Part shown: positions 55,110 through 63,845 of the stretch, piece by piece
Layout: each line of letters opens with the position of its first letter
How positions within the stretch are numbered: position 1 is the first letter of the stretch
Assembly: GCA_963747105.1 (NCBI GenBank)
Contig: CAVVEC010000016.1
Coordinates: forward strand, 1,128,713 to 1,192,712
Direction of reading: 5' to 3'
Source of the DNA: CAVVEC01 sp963747105
GTDB taxonomy: Bacteria; Acidobacteriota; Terriglobia; Terriglobales; Acidobacteriaceae
Length of the DNA stretch: 64,000 nt
The notes under the pieces: model-generated
Told to the model about the DNA's origin: nothing
The model's input: only the letters and a program-made list of their open reading frames with translations
Databases searched by the model: none
Position numbers and translations under genes: made by a program

Positions 55110-55145
55110 TGGGCGCCTTCTCCTTGCCGGGCGCCCATCTTTTTG
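55110..55145 (+). terminator. Intrinsic terminator
   Basis: TGGGCGCC (55110-55117) pairs with GGCGCCCA (55130-55137) and is followed by TCTTTTT. Confidence 0.85.
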
Positions 55146-55179
55146 GCGTTAGCGCCCTGCACGAAACTCTGGGCCACCA

Positions 55180-56773
55180 TTACTCGTTCTTATAACCCGC
55201 CCCGGTCGCAATTTCGGTGGCGTTGCCGGAAGTGGCGTTGTTGCGAACAACGATACCATTTACACCAGAGGAGCAGCCTTCGCTGATTCCGGTTTTGCCG
55301 GTTGGATTGGCATTGCCGATCAGGTTCGCCTCCACCACTCCGGGGCCGACTGTCCTGAACAAACCGTTACACGTTATCTCCACACCGTTCGAGGGTGAGC
55401 CATTCAAACCGAAGTCGCGGATGATGTTGTGGTGAACCTGAAAATTGTTCGCTGCTTCGATGCGCACGCCGTTGCCCTGCAGATTAGTAAGAATATTGTC
55501 GTGAATGTTCAGGTCTGACCAATTGTTGACCACGCTGATCCCAGCGCCGCCAATGCGGTTGACTTGATTGTCATGGATATTGACCGATTGTGGTGCGCCG
55601 GAACTCGCGGAAGAAGTCAACCTGATCCCGGCCGAGCTTGCGCCTTCAACGACGTTATCCGCAACGATGACCCGGAAAAGCTGTGCCGGTATGCCCGAAG
55701 CCTCCTGAATCAACATTCCATCCGTCCCGGGCGTTGGACCGGCAAAATGGATGGTGTTTCCTTTCACCACGACGTCCTGTGCCATCAGAACCACAATGCC
55801 GCCGGAAAGATTCACATCCGAGTTGAAGCCGCTACATTGATTCTCCGAAATCAGCAGACCGATAATCGGGTTTCCGTTCCTCGAAGTCGCCGAAATGCAG
55901 GTTCCGGACGCGCCGGATATGTCGTTGCGGGAGATGGTGATCCGCTGGAATCCGGTTCCCGCGGCATCCGCTTCCACGTGGATCGCATTTCCGCGCGAAG
56001 CCGACGCTGCGACTGGCGTCCCGTAGGTAAAGTGATTGTCAACGATGCGCACATCGTTGCATCCGTATCCAGCGATGCTGATCTGCTGCCTCCCGATGTT
56101 CTGGAAACTGTTTCCCTGCACCAGAACATCCTCGCAACCACCGCTCATCTTCGCATCGGTCCCCACCAGCAGAGCATCGCCCTGGGCATCGTGCAGGTAA
56201 TTGTTAAGAATCTGGACCCGATTCGAGTTGAACACGAGAATGTCGTGGTCTTGTTCGCCACGTTGCTGCTGATTCCCGTTCCCATCAACCTCCAGCCCCT
56301 GGACGGTCACGTTGGTCGAATTCAGGATTTGTAGCGGGCGGGAAAACTCCGGACAGTGGTCAGGCAGTGCCAGAACCAACCCGCTGGTCCCAATGACACT
56401 TACGTTTGTCACATCCTGAAGTTTGAGGCCAGGCACAGGACGTAACGAACCTTCCGCCTTGCCGCCAGCGTAGCGCGTGATTGGAAGAAACCTGAGCCAC
56501 CGATGCGCACGGGCCCATTCCTGCAGCCTGGCTCACCCAAATCTCCCCCGCCGATGCCCCCAGGTTTCGATCTGCAGCCGTGACGCTCGCGCACCAATCC
56601 GATTGACCCGGAGGGCTTGCATTCTGCACATTCTCGCCTGTTCCGTGCTGAGAAATGCTTTCCGCTCCACCGCCGACCGCAGCCAAGGAGATGGTGCTCG
56701 GTTCTTGGGCGAAGAGACACATACTAGCTAGAAACAGACCGGCCCAGACAAAACCCAGAGTTTGCCCCCTCAT
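55180..56773 (-). CDS. Exported right-handed beta-helix protein, one frameshift
   Basis: TAGGAGG precedes ATG 56773. The signal peptide (LGFVWAGLFLASMCLFAQ) and N-terminal 100 residues are in one frame, the rest in another after a break near 56465. The main part is a parallel beta-helix with repeating turns such as NVTVQGLEVDGNG, NRVQILNNYLHDAQGDAL, DVVVKGNTIHFAGP, NIHDNQVNRIGGAGISVV and HHNIIRDFG. These resemble pectate-lyase-like and NosD-like proteins. No catalytic set is clear, so the activity on polysaccharide is only a possibility. Confidence 0.78.
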
Positions 56774-56902
56774 GTTTCTGCCTCCTACCGCCCTAAATAG
56801 TACGCCCTGTGCGGGATTCCTCATCGCAATCAAGTAGCTGCTGTTGCTGTTGTGCCGTGAGTCGATTTATGTTGGGGAGTCCTGAGGGATCTGGGGATAA
56901 CA

Positions 56903-56979
56903 TGGTGCGCCCTGAGAGATTCGAACTCCCGACCTTCTGGTTCGTAGCCAGACGCTCTATCCAACTGAGCTAAGGGCGC
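56903..56979 (-). tRNA. tRNA-Arg (anticodon ACG)
   Basis: The 77-base gene has acceptor GCGCCCT/AGGGCGC, D arm GCTC...GAGC, anticodon loop CTACGAA giving ACG, T arm GGGAG-TTCGAAT-CTCTC and encoded CCA. It reads CGN (inosine-modified) codons. A degenerate copy of its 3' end lies at 54657-54674. Confidence 0.95.
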
Positions 56980-57334
56980 GATCCGGTGCAAATCCTGGCG
57001 GCGAATTCGATTATAGCGGAAACTTTCCCCGCTGTGAAAATGCGTCAGGGATGGCATGCTCGGGATTTCAACAGTTTCTTCGGCAGCGATCGTGCATCCG
57101 CTTCGCTGACGTAAATCTTTCTCGTCATCTGGCAATTCCTACCTGTGCCAAGGACTTGGCTACCCTGTATTTTCAGGGGCTTGCGATTGGCACCGAGGAT
57201 GCTACCGAAAACAATAGACGAAGTGGCGCGCAACGGGGCGTTTGAGGGAATAAACTTCGGCCAGAGGTTTTCTCGGACGCCCCTTGCATTTTCCCACGCA
57301 CCAGGCATCCCTCTTCGAACCTCGACCGCCAACC
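56980..57334. other. Intergenic region with a possible gene remnant
   Basis: This 355-base gap holds no intact gene. On the reverse strand an ATG at 57128 with AGGA upstream opens a 27-residue frame starting MTRKIYVSEADARSLPKKLL, reminiscent of the first residues of Rnk/GreA-like proteins, then stops. It could be a decayed remnant; I would not call it a gene. Confidence 0.3.
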
Positions 57335-57559
57335 TCAGGCAAGCACGCTTGGCTGAACATCCAACCCCGCCCGCCTCAGGAGTCCGGCAATTTCCGGCTC
57401 TTTGAAACGCGAAGCGTCAAATTCCACCCGCACCAGGCGCTCCTTCGAGTCAAATGTGATCCGGCGAATCCCGTACACTTCCCGCGCGCTGTCGAGGGCG
57501 CGCAGTTCGGCTTCCCCCGGCGATGTGTTATAGCGGTAGGCGACTTCCATTTGCGTCAT
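57335..57559 (-). CDS. HMA-like small domain protein without CxxC
   Basis: The 74-residue protein has the beta-alpha-beta-beta-alpha-beta spacing of heavy-metal-associated domains: EVAYRYNTSPGEAELRALDS, VYGIRRITFDSKERLVRVEF, EPEIAGLLRRAGLDV. The metal-binding CxxC is absent (the loop reads YNTSPGEAE). GAGGAG precedes the ATG. It is divergent from the copper-type ATPase gene 79 bases away. It may be a metal-independent HMA relative or bind through other residues. Confidence 0.6.
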   Translation of the reverse strand: MTQMEVAYRYNTSPGEAELRALDSAREVYGIRRITFDSKERLVRVEFDASRFKEPEIAGLLRRAGLDVQPSVLA

Positions 57560-57638
57560 TGGGCTTGTTTGCTCCTCGCCTTAAAGATACAACAATCGAA
57601 GCGGCAGTCGAGGCAATCTAATCTGGCGGGTAGAACTC

Positions 57639-60141
57639 ATGGAGAACTCGGCCATTGTCGTGAAGGATCCCGTATGCGGGATGTCGGTGAATCCCGCCAC
57701 CGCACGCCACCGGCTTGATCACGCTGCGAAGACGTACTACTTCTGTTGTGGGCATTGTGCTGAGAAATTTGGAGCCGATCCTGAAAAGTATCTAAAGCCA
57801 CCTCGGCGTTCTCCCGCAGCCCTGGTAACACTCGGCATCCCATCCGCAGTGCCCCCAACGCAGGGCGGGCGGGCAATCCAAATCGCGCCTGCTCTGGCAA
57901 AACCCGCACCAGCCGAGCGCGGCAACTACGTCTGTCCCATGTGTCCCGACGTGCGCGAAAGCAAGCCTGGACCCTGTCCGAGTTGTGGCATGGCGCTGGA
58001 ACCCGAGCTGCCAGTTGCTGCTACGCACACCGAATATGTGTGCCCTATGCATCCGGAAGTCGTGCGGCCCGGACCGGGTTCTTGCCCGATCTGCGGCATG
58101 GTGCTCGAACCGCGCACGGTCACTGCCAAGGAAGAGGAAAATCCCGAACTGCGCGACATGACGCGCCGCTTCTGGGCCAGCCTGGCTCTTACTGCGCCTC
58201 TGCTGACTGTTGCCATGGCCGACATGTTGCCCGGTATGCCGGTGGAGCACGCCCTGCCCGGCGGTTGGTTGCCGTGGGTCGAACTGGCTTTCGCCACGCC
58301 GGTTGTTCTCTGGGGAGGTTGGCCTTTCTTCCAGCGGGGGTGGGCGTCCATCGTCAATCGCTCCACCAACATGTTCACGCTGATCGCCATGGGCACCGGC
58401 GTTGCCTACCTCTACAGTTTGATGGCGACGGTATTTCCAGGAACCTTTCCCGCGTCTTTCCGCGAAACCAGCGGCACTCCTCCCGTTTACTTTGAAGCCG
58501 CCGCGGCCATCGTCACTCTGGTGCTTCTTGGACAGGTGCTCGAACTCCGCGCCCGCAGCCGCACGGGCGCCGCCATTCGCGCCCTGCTCGACCTGACGCC
58601 GAAGATTGCTCGCATTTTGCGCGATGGCAGGGAAGAAGATATTCCCCTGGATCAGGTGAAGCCGGGCGACCGGCTCCGCGTGCGTCCCGGCGAAAAGGTT
58701 CCGGTGGATGGAATGGTGATTGAGGGGACGAGCGCAATCGACGAGTCTATGATCACGGGCGAAGCGATACCGATTGCGAAATCCTCCGGCGACTGGGTAA
58801 TTGGCGCAACGGTGAATGGAACGGGATCGTTCGTGATGCGGGCCGAGCATGTCGGAAGCCAGACGCTGCTGGCGCAGATCGTCCGGATGGTCAGCCAGGC
58901 GCAGCGCAGCCGGGCACCCATTCAGCGCTTAGCGGATCGCGTCGCCGCTTGGTTTGTTCCAGCGGTCATTGCCATTGCAGCCCTCACGTTTGTCCTGTGG
59001 AGCTTGCTCGGGCCTGAGCCGCGTCTAGCCCATGCGTTGGTGAATGCCGTGGCCGTGCTGATCATTGCGTGTCCATGCGCTCTAGGGTTGGCGACTCCCA
59101 TGGCGATCATGGTCGGTACGGGTCGGGGAGCAAGCGCTGGTGTCTTGATCAAGAACGCCGAAGCGCTGGAGATTCTGGAAAGGGTGGACACGCTGGTCAT
59201 GGACAAGACCGGCACGTTGACCGAAGGGAAAGCCGAGTGTCGAATCCGTGGTCGCGATTCCGGGTCAGGACGAAGCAGAATTGGTTCGGCTGGTGGCAAG
59301 TATGGAGCAGGGAAGTGAGCACCCCCTGGGCTCTGCCATCGTTTCCGCCGCTGAGGACAACCATTTCACTTTGTCCAAAGCCACCGAGTTCCAGTCGCGG
59401 ACCGGGCTCGGCGTCAGCGGCAAAGTAGACGGGAAAATGGTTGTGGCTGGAAATGAAAAGCTTCTGAAAGACCTCGGCCTCGCGACGGAGGCGCTGGCTG
59501 CTCGCGTGGAAGAACTGCGCCGCGCTGGTCAGACAGTAATCTTTGTCGCAGTTGATGGACGCGCGGCAGGATTGATCGGCATTGCCGATCCCATCAAACC
59601 ATCGACTCCGCAGGCGTTGCGGGACCTCAAAGCGGCCGGTTTGCGCATCGTCATGCTCACCGGAGACAGCCGCGCCACCGCCGAAGCCGTAGCCCGCCAG
59701 CTCGGCATCGCCGAGTTCGAGGCTGAGGTCTTGCCGGAAAAGAAATCCGAGGTGATACGCCGCCTGCAGAAAGAAGGTCGGACCGTAGCCATGGCGGGCG
59801 ATGGTATCAACGACGCGCCTGCCCTGGCTCAAGCAGACGTGGGCATCGCAATGGGTACCGGAACAGACGTCGCGATGGAGAGCGCTGGTGTAACGCTCGT
59901 CAAAGGCGATCTCGCCGGAATCGTTCGTGCCCGCAAACTGAGTCAAGCGACCATGCGCAACATCCGGCAGAATCTTTTCTTCGCTTTTGTCTACAACTCA
60001 GTCGGAGTACCGATTGCCGCCGGCGTGCTGTATCCCTTCTTTGGAGTAGTGCTGAGCCCGATCCTCGCGGCTGCGGCCATGAGCTTCAGTTCAGTATCGG
60101 TGATCACAAATTCGCTGCGGTTGAGGAAAGCAGCGCTGTGA
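57639..60141 (+). CDS. Copper-type P1B ATPase with YHS and two HMBD domains, one frameshift
   Basis: The product of about 833 residues starts with a YHS domain (VKDPVCGMSVNPATARHRLD, YYFCCGHC), then two heavy-metal-binding domains (YVCPMCPDVRESKPGPCPSC, YVCPMHPEVVRPGPGSCPIC), membrane helices, TGE in SMITGEAIPI, the CPC motif at about 478-480 (IIACPCALGLATP), phosphorylation site DKTGT (aspartate about 522), SEHPLG and GDGINDAPAL. The frame breaks near 59240, just after DKTGTLTEGKAE. CPC marks copper or silver export. Sequencing error is likely the cause of the break. Confidence 0.88.
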
Positions 60142-60184
60142 TTGTTGTGACGCGTGAGTTTCGTAAGTCAAAAAGCGAGAAGCC

Positions 60185-60472
60185 TTACGGCGTCCGAAGG
60201 CGCTTCGCGACTTCGCCCCCCAGTTGTTGAAAGTGCTCGATGTTCCAGGTGTAGATGATCTCCGCCTTGGCCCTTAGCGCGCAGCGCGCTAGCAATGCAT
60301 CGTAGATTGTGCCGCCGGCAATCCCTGATTTAGCAGCATTTGCGATTGCTGCCCAATACTCCTCCGCACCCAGAGCGATGAAGGCGAGGCGCTCAGCCAT
60401 GTCTCCCAGAAACAGCATCGCTTGATCGGTGCTGGCACGATGTTTCCCGGGAATACGGGTTGAGGGGCGCAA
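60185..60472 (-). pseudogene. PIN-domain (VapC-like) remnant lacking its N-terminus
   Basis: The frame encodes the second half of a PIN domain: IPGKHRASTDQAMLFLGDMA, LAFIALGAEEYWAAI, GGTIYDALLARCAL and AEIIYTWNIEHFQQLG. The N-terminal third with the first catalytic aspartate (VDTSV-like) is missing and no antitoxin accompanies it. It directly abuts the end of the intact VapC gene. This looks like the leftover of a second vapBC locus. Confidence 0.6.
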
Positions 60473-60473
60473 G

Positions 60474-60905
60474 CTAAAGCGCTCCCAGCCACTTTACGGG
60501 AAGATGGGCGGCCACGGCGTTGGCCAAGCGTTCGTCCGCGGTAACCAATTGCGCCTTAGAGGTGACTGCCAAAGCGATGTACAACGCATCATACACACTT
60601 CGTTGGAACGCAGTCGCAATGGCGAAGGCTTCTTCCAGTAATTCGTGGGAGGGAATGGTCGGGAATGAGCGCTCGCGCATGGCGACCAGCGCCGTCTCCG
60701 CCGAGGCTTGCGGCATTCTTCCCAGGCGCACGGCTTTCCACAGGACATTGCCAAACTCGGCCCAGAACAGATCCGGCACCAAAAAGCGGACTTGGCCGGC
60801 AGCATAGCGCTTCAGCAGCTCAAGAGCCTCTTGAGTAAGAGTCTCCCCACGTGCTGGCAGCACCCACTTGGCTGCGACGCTAGCGTCGATTACGTAACGA
60901 TTCAG
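60474..60905 (-). CDS. VapC-type PIN-domain toxin
   Basis: The PIN domain starts NRYVIDASVAAKWVLPARGE, so the coding region must reach at least 60900, before the first in-frame ATG (60863). The codon at 60905 is CTG, one base different from ATG, and overlaps the antitoxin stop. Catalytic acids lie in VIDAS, DLFWAEFGNVL, SVYDALYIALA and VTADERLA. The product (about 143 residues) is an RNase that typically cleaves initiator tRNA or rRNA. CTG start or a sequence error are both possible. Confidence 0.8.
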   Translation of the reverse strand: MNRYVIDASVAAKWVLPARGETLTQEALELLKRYAAGQVRFLVPDLFWAEFGNVLWKAVRLGRMPQASAETALVAMRERSFPTIPSHELLEEAFAIATAFQRSVYDALYIALAVTSKAQLVTADERLANAVAAHLPVKWLGAL

Positions 60906-61153
60906 CGCTCGCGATCCTCGCGTTGTATCTCCTCGCTGGCAGGAAACCCGGCGGCAGAACGAGGCGAGTGTGAGCGCAGGCGTCGTGCGCGGCGAAGAAA
61001 TTGCTGCCTAGCCTTTCGCTCGGCCGAAGTAACAACGTTTTCTTCCAACAACGCCACGACTTCCCCCGCGATGGACTTGCGGTGTTGTCGAGCCCGGTCG
61101 CGGAGCGCTTCGTACAGATCATCAGGGACATTCTCAACGTAGAGGGTTGCCAT
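60902..61153 (-). CDS. Ribbon-helix-helix antitoxin (FitA/VapB-like)
   Basis: The 83-residue protein begins MATLYVENVPDDLYEALRDR ARQHRKS IAGEVVALLEE in pattern, a ribbon-helix-helix with FitA-type spacing. The charged C-terminus (ASEEIQREDRER) likely wraps the PIN toxin. It lies immediately upstream of, and overlaps, the toxin gene. It should repress its own operon through the repeats upstream. Confidence 0.8.
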   Translation of the reverse strand: MATLYVENVPDDLYEALRDRARQHRKSIAGEVVALLEENVVTSAERKARQQFLRRARRLRSHSPRSAAGFPASEEIQREDRER

Positions 61154-61179
61154 AGGTATATCCTAGCAATAATCTAGCA
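61154..61179 (-). promoter_or_regulatory. Promoter and operator of vapBC
   Basis: On the reverse strand TAGGAT (61165-61160) ends six bases before the antitoxin ATG. CTAGCA is repeated at 61163-61168 and 61174-61179, spaced one helical turn apart and overlapping the -10, as expected for antitoxin binding. Confidence 0.5.
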
Positions 61180-61324
61180 TATAACTATAACAAATGGACA
61201 CCCCGCGTTCACTGCGACCATAACTTTCGTTTCCCAACTCCACATCATTCATTACCTGGAATTGACACCACCGCTTCGGTGCACAACAATGGCAGCAACA
61301 CATATTCCCTAGCGGAGAAAAAAC

Positions 61325-62272
61325 ATGCCGGAAGAAGGCGAACCGATAGCAGAAGTCCATACCGAGGCGGGAGGAAGCGCTGGCAAATGGATACTGCTGC
61401 TACTCGCGGTAATCTATGTGGCGGGCTCGCTCTATTTTCTTTTCACCTTGCGCGGGCGCCTGGACCAGCTCAGCAACGATCAGACGGCCAGCAACGCCCA
61501 GATCGCCGAGCTCACCAAGCGCATGCGATCCGCTGAGGCCGACTCTGAAACCCTGGCCACCCAACTCGGCATGACCAAGAAGGAATTGGCTGCCCGCTCC
61601 GCCGAATTGCAGCATGAACAACGCGCGGCCGAGGAACGCCTCACCGAGGAGCAAAAGCGCCAGATCAGCCAGGTGAGCGGAGAAGTGGCCAATGTGAAGA
61701 CCGATGTTGGCGGGGTCAAGACCGACGTTGCCTCTACCAAGTCTGAACTGGCGGCCACCGAAGCCAAACTGCAGAGCGCCATCGGAGATCTGGGAGTGCA
61801 GAGCGGCCTGATCGCCAATACCCGCAGCGATCTTGAAATCCTCAAGCACAAGGGCGACCGCAATTACTACGAGTTCACCTTGGTCAAAGGCGCTGGGCCA
61901 CAGCCTGTTTCCACCGTCAGCCTGCAGCTCAAAAAGACGGACCCGAAAAAGGGGAAATTTACGATCACCGTCACCGCCGATGACAAGGCCATCGAGAAGA
62001 AAGACCGCAACATCAGCGAGCCCATTCATCGCAAAGATGTGATGCGAATTCTTGGCGTGAAGGAATGGCCGAGCGGTAGTACCTGGAAGGAGCCTTTTGA
62101 CAACCCAACGAGAGTTAAGCTCCCGCTAAGTACTTGGGAAGTGGCCGGAGCCGCCGCTCTGCCCGCATGCATCATGCTCATGCTTCGCCCCTTGCTGCTC
62201 GTCTTTTTACTCCTTGTCGTGGGCTTGACCTCCTTTGGAGTTTGGCGCCTATTCCATCTCTTTCTTCCCTGA
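61325..62272 (+). CDS. Membrane-anchored coiled-coil protein
   Basis: The 315-residue product has a cytosolic start, one membrane helix (GKWILLLLAVIYVAGSLYFL), a long coiled coil of about 120 residues (LSNDQTASNAQIAELTKRMR, GEVANVKTDVGGVKTDVAST) and a beta-rich domain (YYEFTLVKGAGPQPVSTVSL). The last 60 residues turn hydrophobic (CIMLMLRPLLLVFLLLVVGL), unlike related acidobacterial proteins that stay soluble, which may reflect a frame or recombination change near 62030. Role unknown. Confidence 0.65.
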   Translation: MPEEGEPIAEVHTEAGGSAGKWILLLLAVIYVAGSLYFLFTLRGRLDQLSNDQTASNAQIAELTKRMRSAEADSETLATQLGMTKKELAARSAELQHEQRAAEERLTEEQKRQISQVSGEVANVKTDVGGVKTDVASTKSELAATEAKLQSAIGDLGVQSGLIANTRSDLEILKHKGDRNYYEFTLVKGAGPQPVSTVSLQLKKTDPKKGKFTITVTADDKAIEKKDRNISEPIHRKDVMRILGVKEWPSGSTWKEPFDNPTRVKLPLSTWEVAGAAALPACIMLMLRPLLLVFLLLVVGLTSFGVWRLFHLFLP

Positions 62273-62722
62273 TTTGTTCGTTTCGACCCTTCTCAGCAAC
62301 CGCTTGCCACAGAAACATCGATTGAGCGAGGTAGATTCATCGCAGGAGTTCAGCTTTGAGTGCCAAAGTGCTTCTTTAAGTTCAGAGAGCCTAAAGAATT
62401 ATGCGCGGATTACCGCGTGGGCGGCTGGAGTTCTCTTTTCTTGGTCAAGACTCTGCAGGGGTACATCCTTATTGACATGTCTGTTTCAGCAATTCCTACG
62501 CGACAAGCGGCCGGTAATGCCGATACCGATTTGGTAGTTGCTTTAGTGAAATTGAAGAGGGGCGACACCGGAGGTTTCCGGCTTCACGACGCAGAGTCAT
62601 TGTTGGGCAAGGAACGAAGCTGAATGCGATGACGGGAGCGATATCCTTTGACTGCGCGTAGAAAGATTTCGTTGATAGAGACGATCTGGATTCGAGGACG
62701 CGAAGCGACAGGACGATTGCGA
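62273..62722. other. Region without a convincing gene
   Basis: These 450 bases hold short frames (for example GTG 62360 to 62623, 87 codons) that lack ribosome sites and recognisable families. I see no RNA gene, terminator or promoter I would support. Confidence 0.45.
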
Positions 62723-63199
62723 TTAGAGCAGCCGAGGATCGATCGAGCACACAACTGGCGACCCGATCTGAATTTTAGGGAAGTGCGGATGGCTCGGATT
62801 CAGCACGTAATTGCGTTCTTCCGGAACAATGACGCTGGGCACAGCCAAAACGGCGCTTCTCATAGCCAGCACCCAAGCATCTCCGAGACTTTGGCTGGCA
62901 GCAGTCGGCGGCTCAGAATTCCACTCTGGCGGCAGGCCCGCCATGGGCAATTCCACGATCAGGGCCGCACCAAACGAAACGGCATACACATAGAAAGGCG
63001 CACCGATCGGCGCAGTTCCCGCACCCGCGCCGCCCTTTAGATGAACAAGGACTTCAAGGATCGAGAGGGAGCGATGCGCAGCGGTGTAAACCACCGCAAC
63101 GCCCCTTCTGTTCCATCTGCCTCCCCAATCCTTCGCACCTTGTCCTGAGAAAGCCTTTGCTGAGTCGGATTCTTTCGAGATCCGGTACGCCTCGATCAA
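62723..63199 (-). CDS. RES-domain toxin (NAD+-degrading family)
   Basis: The 158-residue protein has RES motifs: YRISKESDSAKAFSGQGAKD with the conserved arginine, GGRWNRRGVAVVYTAAHRSL, ILEVLVHL and SVIVPEERNYVLNPSHPHF. RES toxins degrade NAD+ and are paired with Xre-type antitoxins. The start overlaps the antitoxin stop by four bases. The conserved arginine, tyrosine and glutamate expected at the active site are all in place. Confidence 0.85.
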   Translation of the reverse strand: MIEAYRISKESDSAKAFSGQGAKDWGGRWNRRGVAVVYTAAHRSLSILEVLVHLKGGAGAGTAPIGAPFYVYAVSFGAALIVELPMAGLPPEWNSEPPTAASQSLGDAWVLAMRSAVLAVPSVIVPEERNYVLNPSHPHFPKIQIGSPVVCSIDPRLL

Positions 63200-63663
63200 G
63201 AAAACACCCCGTCTGCAATCCGTCCGATCAGAGCGCGAACCTCACGGCCGCCGAACTCGGTTCGAGCGTAGTCGATAGGAGTTGCATTTCCCAAGCCGAA
63301 GGCTGGCGCCACAAGCCACCCACGCGTGCGTGCTTCGTCCCCGTCGAAGAGGTCTAAGGCCGCATCCCAGATTTCTGCCAGGCGCAACAACTTTTCGGAC
63401 TCACGCCGGTCGAGAACTCCTGTCTCGCGCCTGCGAGCGAATGTTCTCTCGGGAATGTCCAAGTAGTTCGCTAGCTGTTGCTGGTTGAACCCGGTTGCTC
63501 CCAAAAATCTCTTCACGGAGTTCCAGGAGAGCCCGGCGCTCGCCGCTTTGATGAGCGCAGGAACATCCATGCTCTTCAGCCCGAGCGTTGTTCCAATTCG
63601 CTGTCTTCCTTTGGGAGCTTGGGACGGGACGAATGCTGCAACGGATTTGTTTGCCACTGCCAT
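63196..63663 (-). CDS. Xre/MbcA/ParS-type antitoxin
   Basis: The 155-residue protein has an atypical HTH (TGFNQQQLANYLDIPERTFA RRRETGVL in outline) and a C-terminal DUF2384 toxin-binding domain (LLRLAEIWDAALDLFDGDEA, GWLVAPAFGLGNATPIDYAR, GGREVRALIGRIADGVFS) whose tail plugs the RES active site. It precedes the RES gene in the usual order. TAGAAT lies six bases before the ATG, so the mRNA is probably leaderless. Confidence 0.88.
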   Translation of the reverse strand: MAVANKSVAAFVPSQAPKGRQRIGTTLGLKSMDVPALIKAASAGLSWNSVKRFLGATGFNQQQLANYLDIPERTFARRRETGVLDRRESEKLLRLAEIWDAALDLFDGDEARTRGWLVAPAFGLGNATPIDYARTEFGGREVRALIGRIADGVFS

Positions 63664-63698
63664 GGCTACATTCTAATCCTCAGTTGCCATAATGACAC
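63664..63698 (-). promoter_or_regulatory. Promoter of the Xre-RES operon
   Basis: On the reverse strand GTGTCA (63698-63693) and TAGAAT (63675-63670) are 17 bases apart; the -10 ends six bases before ATG 63663. Confidence 0.5.
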
Positions 63699-63738
63699 GA
63701 ATTTCGACGAAAATGGCAGGCGTGAATCGGGACCACGA

Positions 63739-63845
63739 TGGATAGTAAGTTGGATAGTAATCTGGCCACAAAACCCATCAGTGGTCGAAGTGCACAAACT
63801 TTCGCCAATCTTCCGCAGAGTTTTACTATCCATTTTTACTATCCA
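63739..63845. repeat. Four copies of a 10-mer in inverted pairs
   Basis: TGGATAGTAA occurs directly at 63739-63748 and 63751-63760, and as its complement TTACTATCCA at 63823-63832 and 63836-63845. The surrounding DNA (about 63665-64000) is clearly more AT-rich than the window and holds no gene. Such paired inverted repeats are seen at recombinase arm sites, replication iterons or operators. Confidence 0.7.

Noticed and set aside
57045..57332. 95-codon reverse frame between tRNA-Arg and the HMA-like gene
   Set aside because: Only the last 27 residues resemble anything (Rnk/GreA-like start); too short and truncated to call a gene.
62360..62623. 87-codon forward frame starting GTG
   Set aside because: No ribosome site, no leaderless -10 and no recognisable domain.
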